Positions 34,190 to 42,074 of a stretch of 64,000 nucleotides of DNA are shown here, piece by piece (the stretch's first letter is position 1; every line of letters begins with the position of its first letter). Both the position numbers and the translations under genes were made by a program. The notes under the pieces are model-generated. The model saw only the letters and a program-made list of their open reading frames with translations, made no database searches and had not been told where the DNA came from. The DNA comes from a bacterium (GTDB lineage Bacteria > Vulcanimicrobiota > Xenobia > Xenobiales > JADMJV01). The stretch lies in assembly GCA_018780265.1 (NCBI GenBank), contig JADMJV010000014.1, forward strand, positions 1 through 64,000. The letters are read 5' to 3'.

Positions 34190-35614
34190 ATGAAGCAGCG
34201 AAAAAATCGCTGGGAGCCCGACCACCGGGCCAGTGTTCGTCACCGGGTCGCTGTAGAAGCCGCCCGCATCCTCTACACCCGCGAAATGAAAGAGTATTTT
34301 CAGGCCAAGCGGGAGGCTGCCCGTCGTCAGGGAACCGTGCACCTCCCCAGCAACCGGGAAATACACGAACAGATGTTGCTCCTTGCCCACCGTCTCGACG
34401 GAGACGGCCACGAGCACCGACTCCAGCAAATGCGTCTGGCGGCCCTGACCTTGATGGAAGTATTGGAGCCCTTCCATCCCCGCCTCATCGGTTCGGTATT
34501 AACCGGGCACATTCGCAAAGGCTCGGACATCGACCTCAATGTTTACAGCGACGACTTCGATGCTGTCTGTGCCGCTTTGGGCGACTACGCTGTCCAGGTA
34601 GAGGTGGTGCGCAGCCGAAAGAATCAAGAGAACCAAGAATTCACCCACCTCCACGTATCCGGCCAAACTCTGGGTGTAGAGGTGGAGATCACGGTCTATC
34701 CCGTCAGCGAGCGCCACGACCATCCTCGCTGCGGCATTACGGGCGGGCCCATGCGCCGAGCCAGCCTGGCCGAATTGCGCCAACTGCTGCGCAGCGACAG
34801 CAGCGAACCGACTCCCCACTTTGCCTGGACCAGCCCGGCCAGCCTGGACCTGATGCTGGACTGGGTGCCCGAGCTGGCCAGTTGCCGCGGAATTTTGCAA
34901 AATAACTATCACCATCTCGACGTCTTTGACCACACGGTCGAGGTGGTTCGTGGCCTGGAGTGCATGGTGTCGGCCGGCTACCAGCGCTTTGGCCGCTGGG
35001 CCGAGTCACTCCGTCGTCCAGTCGATGCTCCCTTGCTCTACCTGGCCGGTCTGTGCCACGACCTGGGCAAACCGGCCACCCAGTCCTATGCTCGCGATGG
35101 ACGGATCCGCTTTTGGGGACACGAAAAAGTGGGAGCAGAAATGGCCCGAGTCGTGGCCGACCGCCTTGGTCTATCCCAGGCCCATACCACAGAGTTGGTG
35201 GCCCTGGTGGATTGTCACATGGAAGCGGTGCGCATTCCCGCCGAACAGGGTGAACCCTCGCGCATCCACGCCCTCTTCCGTCGTCTTGGACCGCGGGTGG
35301 CCGAACTGGCCCTGCTCTCGCTGGCGGACATGGAGGCCGCTCGCGGACCGGCCCAAAGTCAGCTACGACGGGAAGAGCATTTCCGCTTTGTGGACTTTTT
35401 ACTGGAGCAGCATTTCCAACAGGGATTCCTGGCCCACCCCAGCCTGCCCGTCTCGCCAGATGACCTCAGCGACCAATTTGGGGTGACCCAACCCAAACTG
35501 CAACGACGGATTTTGGACTGGCTCACCGACCACTTTGTGGACGGCGAATTTGAAAGTAGCGAAGAAGGGCTGTCACTGGCCGGAGACTTTCTCTCGGATC
35601 CACGGAACCGGTGA
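34190..35614 (+). CDS. nucleotidyltransferase-HD domain protein (CCA/GlnD-like)
   Basis: 474 residues from ATG 34190; the open frame reaches 34109 but with no family character. The nucleotidyltransferase motif is GSVLTGHIRKGSDIDLNVYS (about 101-120, with the two Asp in SDID). An HD phosphohydrolase domain follows, with DHTVEVVRGL and CHDLGKPATQ (His-Asp near 290) and later DCHMEAVRIP. The order NTase then HD is that of bacterial tRNA CCA-adding enzymes and GlnD, but the first 90 residues are unusual and the polymerase 'neck' is not evident, and the NTase region is diverged. Could be a CCA-type or a nucleotide-signal enzyme. A TACACT box near 34130 may be its promoter. Confidence 0.75.
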   Translation: MKQRKNRWEPDHRASVRHRVAVEAARILYTREMKEYFQAKREAARRQGTVHLPSNREIHEQMLLLAHRLDGDGHEHRLQQMRLAALTLMEVLEPFHPRLIGSVLTGHIRKGSDIDLNVYSDDFDAVCAALGDYAVQVEVVRSRKNQENQEFTHLHVSGQTLGVEVEITVYPVSERHDHPRCGITGGPMRRASLAELRQLLRSDSSEPTPHFAWTSPASLDLMLDWVPELASCRGILQNNYHHLDVFDHTVEVVRGLECMVSAGYQRFGRWAESLRRPVDAPLLYLAGLCHDLGKPATQSYARDGRIRFWGHEKVGAEMARVVADRLGLSQAHTTELVALVDCHMEAVRIPAEQGEPSRIHALFRRLGPRVAELALLSLADMEAARGPAQSQLRREEHFRFVDFLLEQHFQQGFLAHPSLPVSPDDLSDQFGVTQPKLQRRILDWLTDHFVDGEFESSEEGLSLAGDFLSDPRNR

Positions 35615-35770
35615 ACAATCGCCTCCGCCGATCGGTAGGCGTGAAACCTGTTTCGACGGCGGACCAGTTCATAAGTTTGCCGGGTCGTTAACAAGCCGGC
35701 CCTTTCTGTGCAAAAACTCAAGAGTAGTGTCTAATCTACACAATACACACAAGAAACGGACTTTCTGGAT

Positions 35771-37540
35771 ATGTCAAACAGCATCGGACAAACCCCTCTC
35801 AAAGGCATCCCTTTCGCTCATCCTAACAAGCCGATGCCGGTGCACCTGAAGCACAAGCCCGAGGAGTCCCATGAAGCCGCCGGCATACGGGCCAAAGACA
35901 TCGGCTTTGACCGTTCCTCCGACGACCCGGATAAGGGTCTGTTTGACTGGGTCTTTGGCAAACCCGACCCGTCCACTCCGGCCACCCCCGAACCCCTCCA
36001 GTTCAAGCTGGGCCAGGCCACCTTGCGCGGCCACTGGGCCAACGATGTGGAGCACAACAAGTATCCCACCACCCGTTACGAAATTCGCACCTTCATGCCG
36101 GCCGGCCAGGATGGCCAGATCGCCGCCGTAGACTTCCAACAACTGCTCGAGGCCAGGCGCATCCCCTCGCCCCCTTCGCAGACCTTTGTAGTCACTCAGA
36201 AACAGGTAGACAAAGCCATCAAGCAAACCGGCCAAGAGCGCCAGCAACAGCTGGAGAAGGGTGCGGTGCCCGGCGACCGAGTCGTGCCCAAAGACGCCTC
36301 TCTCAACCCCACCGACGTAACCATGTACCTGCGGTCCACCGGCGATGTGAGCACCCGCTACGCGCAGCAACTATCCCGCATTGGCGAAATCGAAGGCTTC
36401 CACGTGGTGGCCGGTATCGGCGGCAGCGCCAGTTCATTCAAAAGCACGCTAGACGGTTACCAGAACGTCTCTTTGATGGAAGTGCCCCACGGCGAGGTGT
36501 GGGTAGAGGACTACAGCGAGCCGTCCCTGGCCAAGGGCCAGATCACGCCAGCAATTTTCGACGATGGTTACAGCGGTGGCCTTGTCAGTGAAGCCATTCG
36601 CGAAGGTCGCAAAGAGCGCTACAGGGGAACTGGCCTGGATGGAGCCTACGCCTATCACGGGGCCGTCAACCAGGGCAAGTTTCAGCAGACGGCCCTGGCC
36701 CGTGGCACCGTCACCAAAGGCCCGCTGCGCCAGGCCCTGAGCTATCTGGAAGGCGGCAACATTTTCACCGGTTCGCGAGCCAATGGCGAAGGCTATGTGT
36801 TGGTAGGCAAAGACAGCTTTCACGTCACTCGTCGTCTGCTCGAAAAGCAGACTGGCCATGACTGGTCGGAAGCCGAGGTCTCTAAAGTCATCGCCGCCGA
36901 TCTGGGTCTGGACGCAACAAACGTGGTCCCGGTCGAGCAACCGGGTGCCTTCCACCTGGATATGCGCCTGACCGCGGTGGCCCCCGGCGAAATCATGCTC
37001 AACGACTCCAAGGCGGCTTGCGAACAGCAACTTAACTGGATGAAAGAATCCGTGCAGAGGGCCCTGGACAAGGGAGAGATCACCCAAAAACAGGCTGATA
37101 AGCAATTGGCCAAAATCAAAGACCGAGCCGAAGACATGCGTGCTCAAGCGGCCAAGATGGCTCCCTATGAAGAGATGACGGCCAAAGATCTGCGCAAGGC
37201 CGGCATCACGGTTCATCGCGTCGGCGGGGCCTTCGTAGACCCCAGCCAACCCGACCGCGACACGGCCAACTACTTCAACGCCCGCCATTTCACCAATGAA
37301 CAGGGGGAGCGAATCTCGGTAATGATGGGTGGCCAGTCTCACGAAGAGGCCTTCATGGCTCAAAAATTCTTCGAACTCTCCCACGGCACCGTCAGTCGCC
37401 TCCATTTCCTGGACCCTTCGGTCACCCAGAAAACGCTGGACCTGTGGGGTGGCCTGAAATGCCGCACCAAGCCCGAGGGCGACCTGATCTCGCAGCAACA
37501 ACTGCAACAGCCGGCTCAGGCCAAGTTACAGGTAGGCTAA
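35771..37540 (+). CDS. pentein-fold protein, protein-arginine-deiminase / agmatine-deiminase-like
   Basis: 589 residues. I assign the pentein superfamily (guanidine-modifying enzymes) from the ordered catalytic set: Asp247 in GEVWVEDYSEP, LEGGNIFTG at 326-334, His395 and Asp397 in FHLDM, and Cys564 in GGLKCRTKP near the C-terminus. This order and spacing fit deiminases that turn arginine or agmatine side groups into citrulline-type products. The first about 200 residues are unassigned (MSNSIGQTPLKGIPFAHP...), with no signal peptide; residues 420-465 form a helical insertion. The overall length is greater than agmatine deiminase (about 370) and close to protein-arginine deiminases (about 660). 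Substrate inferred, not shown. Convergent with the FGE-like gene. Confidence 0.68.
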   Translation: MSNSIGQTPLKGIPFAHPNKPMPVHLKHKPEESHEAAGIRAKDIGFDRSSDDPDKGLFDWVFGKPDPSTPATPEPLQFKLGQATLRGHWANDVEHNKYPTTRYEIRTFMPAGQDGQIAAVDFQQLLEARRIPSPPSQTFVVTQKQVDKAIKQTGQERQQQLEKGAVPGDRVVPKDASLNPTDVTMYLRSTGDVSTRYAQQLSRIGEIEGFHVVAGIGGSASSFKSTLDGYQNVSLMEVPHGEVWVEDYSEPSLAKGQITPAIFDDGYSGGLVSEAIREGRKERYRGTGLDGAYAYHGAVNQGKFQQTALARGTVTKGPLRQALSYLEGGNIFTGSRANGEGYVLVGKDSFHVTRRLLEKQTGHDWSEAEVSKVIAADLGLDATNVVPVEQPGAFHLDMRLTAVAPGEIMLNDSKAACEQQLNWMKESVQRALDKGEITQKQADKQLAKIKDRAEDMRAQAAKMAPYEEMTAKDLRKAGITVHRVGGAFVDPSQPDRDTANYFNARHFTNEQGERISVMMGGQSHEEAFMAQKFFELSHGTVSRLHFLDPSVTQKTLDLWGGLKCRTKPEGDLISQQQLQQPAQAKLQVG

Positions 37541-37554
37541 ATTACGAGGGTGGA

Positions 37555-37573
37555 GTTTTCGCGCCGCGAAAAC
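37555..37573. terminator. hairpin between convergent genes
   Basis: GTTTTCGCG-C-CGCGAAAAC is a nearly perfect inverted repeat with TTTT and AAAA arms, sitting 14 bases after the pentein gene stop and 11 before the stop of the FGE-like gene. It can end transcripts from both sides; no extra T run follows. Confidence 0.45.
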
Positions 37574-37583
37574 CTACATCGTT

Positions 37584-38246
37584 TCAGGTAAAGCCAACGT
37601 CCTCCGTGGCGTAGCCAGAACTGCGACAATCGCGCTCGCGATAGCCGTAGGCTCCGCCGCGGATGACCGGACGTCCATCGCGTTCATCAGCGACCCACTC
37701 CCAGGCGTTGCCACACATGTCCAGGCAACCGTAGGGGCTTATACCCTGCGGAAAGCTGCCTACTGGTTTCATGCGTCCGGTGGAACAAAAAGTATGGTCA
37801 CGGCCTTTCTCGGTGAGATTTCCCTTGCGAAAGTCCCACTCCGAACCCCACGGATAGGTGCGTCCGTCGCTACCGCGGGCAGCCTTTTCCCACTCGGCAG
37901 CCGTGGGCAGGCGCTTGCCCAGTGTGGCCAGATAAGCCTCGACTTCGGCCTTGGTGAGGTGGGTGACGGGACAGTCCTGTTGTCCTTTGCCAAAACGATG
38001 GTCCGGCTTGAACCTGGCATAGTCTGCGTTGGTGACTTCCGCTTTATCGATATAAAAGGCAGCCACGTATCTTTCCGCGCGGGGCACCAAAAAAGCCTGA
38101 CCATCGTCTGCGCCCAGCAAACACGGGCCTGCCGGTACCAGCACCATTCCCAGCGGTGGAGGCCCTGCAGGCGCAACCGAAGTGCAGCCGGCGGCCAGCA
38201 CGCTGACAGTCAGCAAGCCGCGCACAGCCCAGCGCAAAGGATTCAT
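37584..38246 (-). CDS. FGE/SUMF1-like lipoprotein
   Basis: 220 residues. Signal peptide with lipobox LTVSVLAAGCTS, then a sulfatase-modifying-factor (FGE/SUMF1) domain: PAGPCLLGADDGQ, EVTNADYARF, RLPTAAEWEKAARG, YPWGSEWDF, GNAWEWVADERDG and VIRGGAY. Canonical formylglycine-generating enzymes are longer and carry an active-site Cys pair near the C-terminus; the visible Cys residues (DMCGNAWEW, RDCRSS) do not form the usual pair clearly, so a catalytic role is doubtful. Many such proteins act as ergothioneine-type or structural surface lipoproteins. It faces the pentein gene from the other side; no sulfatase nearby. Confidence 0.78.
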   Translation of the reverse strand: MNPLRWAVRGLLTVSVLAAGCTSVAPAGPPPLGMVLVPAGPCLLGADDGQAFLVPRAERYVAAFYIDKAEVTNADYARFKPDHRFGKGQQDCPVTHLTKAEVEAYLATLGKRLPTAAEWEKAARGSDGRTYPWGSEWDFRKGNLTEKGRDHTFCSTGRMKPVGSFPQGISPYGCLDMCGNAWEWVADERDGRPVIRGGAYGYRERDCRSSGYATEDVGFT

Positions 38247-38414
38247 GGGTCAGTCTTTAGCCGCTCTAGGAGATCGCCCCTGCCAGGTTGAAAGGCTGCA
38301 GCCTGACAGTTTTGCTGTCGACCCTGGCAACCGTAGGAATGCAAGTGCAAAGACGAGAACATTTTTACCCTTGGCAAAATCGAGGGGGTGTGACTGAGAG
38401 TGGAGGCGGCGTAA

Positions 38415-40982
38415 GTGCAGGTTGAGCAGCAGGAGGCGCTTCAGGCTCGCATTGCCCAGCTTGAGAAGCGGCTGAAGTCGGCCGAATCTCAATGTCAGGC
38501 CACGACCAAAGAGATCTGGCAGATGGAAGTGGACCTGGCCCGCATGGAAGAGCGAGCCCAGGAAGCGGAAGAAAAGGTGCGCCAGGCCCAGGCAAGCCCG
38601 GTCCCCCAGGCCGTAAATCCGGTGGCCCTGGAACTGCAGTTCCAGAAGGCTCAAAACGCGCTTGAAGAAAGCCAGCAATCTCTCGAACTGGCCCTGGAAG
38701 AGCGGCAAGTTGCCGAAGAAGCGCGGCGCATCGCCGAAGATGCCCTGCTCCTGGCCGAAAACGACAAGCGTCAGGCGCTGCAGCAACATCGCGACGTCGC
38801 CGAGACAGTCCGCCAACTTCAAACTCAGTTAGAATCCGCTCACGACTTACTCGAACACGCCCAGGAAGCACCTGTCAGCAGCGATCAGCTCGAAGCCGCC
38901 GCCCACGAACTCAAGCGGGCCATGGAGCGCGTTGAAGTCGCTGAAAAACAATGCCAAATAGCCCAACAGGGCCGCGTTATAGCGGAACAGCAGATGGGCG
39001 ATATCCAGGCCCAACTTGAGGCCGCCGAAGTCGAACTCAACCACACTCGAGCCGAGCTCAAAGGGTCTCAAGAGGAACTTCGCACAGCACTTGCCCAATT
39101 GCGCGTGGACGGCGAAGGCCAATCTTCCGAAAACCAACGAATGCGCGATGAGATTCGCCAACTGAGGGGCGAATTGGAAGACGCACGCCGGGCCGCGGCC
39201 GGGACCGGCGAATTGGCCCGCTTGCAGGACAACCTCCAGTTGCAGCAAGAGAAATCCGCTTTACTCCAACAGCGGCTGGATCAATTGCAGCAACGCCTCG
39301 AACTCTCCGAGGAAAAGAGTTCCCTGTTCCAGCAAAAGGCCGCCGAGGCCGAAGCCAAACTGGCCTCTATTCATTCACGCGGCGGCGCGGCCGAAGACGA
39401 AGTCAAGTCACTGCGCGACCGTCTGGAGCGCATGGAAAGCCGCGTTCGCGACGCCGACAAAATTTACGAAGTGTCGGAACAGCAGATTCGCGAGGCCGAG
39501 CAGAAACAGCAAGAGTCGTGGCAGAGGGTTCGCGACGCCGAGATGCGCGCCAATCAGGCCATGGTGGAAAACAAGAAGTTAGCCGACAAACTTGGCGAAA
39601 TCGAGAAGCGGGCCCAGGAGTCCGACCGCGAGACGCAACGTCTGGCCTTCCAGGACCCCCTGACCGGGCTGCCCAACATCAACCTGATCGGCCAATACCT
39701 TGAATTTACCGTCAAGCAGTGTGTGCGCTATCGTCGTGTGGCCGCCTTGTTGGTCATCGACATCGACAGATTCAAGGTTTTCAATGAAGCCATGGGCATG
39801 AAGGCCGGCGATGAACTGCTGGCCAAAGTGGCCGAACGACTTCAACAGGCCATTCGCGAAACCGACTCCTTGGGCCGCAAAGGGGAAGACGAATTTATCA
39901 TTCTCCTGTCCGAACTGAATGTTGGCGATCACAACCATCCCGAGGCCCGACGTAAAGCCATCAATCAGCACGTGGAAGTGGTCGCCAATCGCGTCATGCA
40001 GATGATGGGGCCGCCCTTCACCGTGCAGGGCCAAAAGTTCTATCTGCACGTCAGTATCGGTATCGCCATCTGTCCCGACGACGGCGAAACGCCTCAAACC
40101 TTGCTCGAAAATGGCGACACAGCCATGTACCACGTCAAGGAAACGGGCCGAAACCGCCACCAATTCTACACCAGCGACTTGCGGCAGCGCCAGGAGAAAC
40201 GCCTGACTCTGGACATGCAGTTGCGCTCCGCCCTGGAACGCGGCGAATTTGAAGTCAAGTATCATCCTGTCATCTCGCTGGCCAAAGGCAAAGGTACGCT
40301 GGTCGGCGTGGAAGCCCTGTTGCGTTGGAACCATCGCATCGACGGAACGGTGGGTCCAGATTACTTCCTGCCAGCGGCCGAAGAGTCCGGCATGATCATC
40401 CCCATCGGTCAGTGGGTCCTCAGTCAAACCTGCACTCAGATGCGCGAATGGCTCGGTTTCGGGTTGCGCATCTTCGCCTCCATCAATTTGTCCAAGCGCC
40501 AGATGCTGCAAGCCGACCTGGTCGAATGCATCTCCCGTGAACTCTCGCAAAATGGCATTCCCCCCGAAGTTCTCTACGTGGAAATCGCAGAAGGCTTCAA
40601 CACCTACAATCCAGAGATGATGGACCAGGTGATCAATCGCCTGGGCGCAGCCGGTATCCGCATCGCCATTGACGACTTTGGGGTGGGCTACTCCAGCCTC
40701 AGCAAGATCAACCTGAACTACACCCGTGTGCTCAAGATCGACCGCTCCATCATCGAAGGCTGTCCCACCGACCGCCAGAGTTCGACGGTCTGCATCGCGG
40801 CCATCAACCTGGCCAGTAGTCTGGGCTTGCTCTCCCTGGCCGAAGGCGTCGAGAACGCCAACCAGGTCAAATTCCTGGCCAAGTACGGCTGCGCTCTGGC
40901 TCAGGGCTACTACTTCTCTGAACCCATTACCCCCAACGAAATCACCAACATACACCGCAGTAAGAAGAGCTGGAAGATATGA
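38415..40982 (+). CDS. coiled-coil GGDEF-EAL protein (cyclic-di-GMP)
   Basis: 855 residues from GTG 38415, with a GGAGG Shine-Dalgarno 8 bases upstream. Residues 1 to about 410 are one long coiled coil (Gln/Glu/Ala/Leu-rich heptads), with no membrane helix. A diguanylate cyclase domain follows (about 411-590), but the active-site motif reads GRKGEDEF in place of GGDEF (490-494, G-E-D-E-F), so cyclase activity is uncertain. The EAL phosphodiesterase domain (about 600-855) looks intact: VGVEALLRW, NLSKRQM, VEIAEG, IDDFGVGYSSL, KIDRSI and AEGVE. Likely a c-di-GMP phosphodiesterase tethered by a filament-like coil. Its stop overlaps the next gene (ATGA). Confidence 0.9.
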   Translation: MQVEQQEALQARIAQLEKRLKSAESQCQATTKEIWQMEVDLARMEERAQEAEEKVRQAQASPVPQAVNPVALELQFQKAQNALEESQQSLELALEERQVAEEARRIAEDALLLAENDKRQALQQHRDVAETVRQLQTQLESAHDLLEHAQEAPVSSDQLEAAAHELKRAMERVEVAEKQCQIAQQGRVIAEQQMGDIQAQLEAAEVELNHTRAELKGSQEELRTALAQLRVDGEGQSSENQRMRDEIRQLRGELEDARRAAAGTGELARLQDNLQLQQEKSALLQQRLDQLQQRLELSEEKSSLFQQKAAEAEAKLASIHSRGGAAEDEVKSLRDRLERMESRVRDADKIYEVSEQQIREAEQKQQESWQRVRDAEMRANQAMVENKKLADKLGEIEKRAQESDRETQRLAFQDPLTGLPNINLIGQYLEFTVKQCVRYRRVAALLVIDIDRFKVFNEAMGMKAGDELLAKVAERLQQAIRETDSLGRKGEDEFIILLSELNVGDHNHPEARRKAINQHVEVVANRVMQMMGPPFTVQGQKFYLHVSIGIAICPDDGETPQTLLENGDTAMYHVKETGRNRHQFYTSDLRQRQEKRLTLDMQLRSALERGEFEVKYHPVISLAKGKGTLVGVEALLRWNHRIDGTVGPDYFLPAAEESGMIIPIGQWVLSQTCTQMREWLGFGLRIFASINLSKRQMLQADLVECISRELSQNGIPPEVLYVEIAEGFNTYNPEMMDQVINRLGAAGIRIAIDDFGVGYSSLSKINLNYTRVLKIDRSIIEGCPTDRQSSTVCIAAINLASSLGLLSLAEGVENANQVKFLAKYGCALAQGYYFSEPITPNEITNIHRSKKSWKI

Positions 40983-41311
40983 GTTTAAAGGCCGGGTCGT
41001 TATTGACCTGCCTGGCTGGATGGATGACCCTCGCTCTGAGTCTGGTTCTCACGCGATTTCTGCACACTGATGGATGGCAGGTGGTGATTCCCCTCACCGT
41101 CCACCTGTTCGCCTACATGGTCCTGGCCGCAGCTGCCGTGCTCACCTTACTCTGGGCCCTCTGGATGAGTCGCTGGCAGGAAGACATGGCCGTGGCCATG
41201 ATCAACTTGCTGTTGTGCGCGACTCCGGTTCTCTTGCTCACTTGGAATTTCTTCCATCAACAGAAGAGTCTCACCAAATTTGCACTGGCCTTGATGTGGA
41301 CCGGAAAGTAG
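40979..41311 (+). CDS. small three-helix membrane protein, unknown
   Basis: 110 residues. About three membrane helices (LLTCLAGWMTLALSLVL, VVIPLTVHLFAYMVLAAAAVL, MINLLLCATPVLLLTW). Translationally coupled to the coiled-coil GGDEF-EAL gene through ATGA and followed one base later by the endonuclease III gene. No family recognised; its link with the c-di-GMP protein suggests it may anchor or sense for it. Confidence 0.7.
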   Translation: MSLKAGSLLTCLAGWMTLALSLVLTRFLHTDGWQVVIPLTVHLFAYMVLAAAAVLTLLWALWMSRWQEDMAVAMINLLLCATPVLLLTWNFFHQQKSLTKFALALMWTGK

Positions 41312-41312
41312 C

Positions 41313-41972
41313 TTGGCCCTCCGCAAACGGGCCAGGGCCCAAAAAATCCACCTGCAACTGGAAGAACTCTACCCGACTGTGGAGCCGTTTCTGGAGCATC
41401 ATGACCCCTTCACCTTGCTGGTGGCCGTGCTACTTTCGGCCCAGACCACCGACAAGAAAGTCAATCAGGTGACCCCGACCCTGTTCAACCTGGCGGCCAC
41501 GCCTCAAGACATGGCCCAAAAGAGTGCCGAAGAGGTGCTGGCCATCATTCGACCGCTTGGGCTGGCCCCCCAAAAAGCCCGTCACGTGGTTGCCATGAGT
41601 CAGTTGCTCTGCTCGCGTCACGACGGCCGGGTGCCGGCCAATCTACCCCAATTGGAAGCCCTGCCCGGAGTGGGCCACAAAACCGCCTCGGTGGTTATGG
41701 CTCAGGCCTTTGGCATCCCGGCCTTTCCGGTCGACACCCATGTCCATCGCCTGGCCTGGCGCTGGGGACTGTCCTCGGGCAAAAATGTTGAGCAGACCGA
41801 GCGCGATCTCAAGTCCCTTTTCCCCAAATCCGCCTGGAACAAGTTGCACCTCCAGATCATTTTTTTCGGTCGCCAATATTGTCCGGCCCGAGGCCACAAG
41901 GTGGACGACTGCCCCATCTGCCAGTGGGCTTTTGCCCTCCTTCGCCAACGCCGGGAAACTCAATCCCGTTAG
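41313..41972 (+). CDS. nth: endonuclease III
   Basis: 219 residues from TTG 41313, with a GGAAAG Shine-Dalgarno. A base-excision repair glycosylase/lyase for oxidised pyrimidines. Helix-hairpin-helix LPGVGHKTASVV with catalytic Lys123, and the Asp141 in FPVDTHVHRL. The C-terminal iron-sulfur region reads YCPARGHKVDDCPICQWAF: three Cys (190, 200, 203) instead of the usual four in C-x6-C-x2-C-x5-C, and wider spacing, so the [4Fe-4S] cluster may be absent or altered. One base after the small membrane gene. Confidence 0.92.
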   Translation: MALRKRARAQKIHLQLEELYPTVEPFLEHHDPFTLLVAVLLSAQTTDKKVNQVTPTLFNLAATPQDMAQKSAEEVLAIIRPLGLAPQKARHVVAMSQLLCSRHDGRVPANLPQLEALPGVGHKTASVVMAQAFGIPAFPVDTHVHRLAWRWGLSSGKNVEQTERDLKSLFPKSAWNKLHLQIIFFGRQYCPARGHKVDDCPICQWAFALLRQRRETQSR

Positions 41973-42033
41973 CCGGCCCGGAAACTTTTCGTCACCAGGT
42001 GGGTTGACGGGAGGCATCTCCATGTGTTTTCTG

Positions 42034-42039
42034 TATAAA
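42034..42039 (+). promoter_or_regulatory. -10 box TATAAA before the SulP-carbonic anhydrase gene
   Basis: TATAAA precedes ATG 42075 by 35 bases; a GGGAAGAG Shine-Dalgarno lies between. A TTGACG at 42004 is 24 bases upstream, too far to be a normal -35 partner, so only the -10 is supported. Confidence 0.35.
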
Positions 42040-42074
42040 ATCTAAACATACAACCCGGGAAGAGTTTACTACCT

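Noticed and set aside
36449..37507. 352-codon open frame opposite the pentein gene
   Set aside because: Antisense shadow; the plus-strand frame has the catalytic set.
39579..40955. 458-codon open frame opposite the GGDEF-EAL gene
   Set aside because: Mirror of a high-GC coding sequence; residues have no domain pattern.
42004..42039. TTGACG and TATAAA as a complete promoter
   Set aside because: The spacing is 24 bases, too long for a sigma-70 pair; only the -10 is kept.
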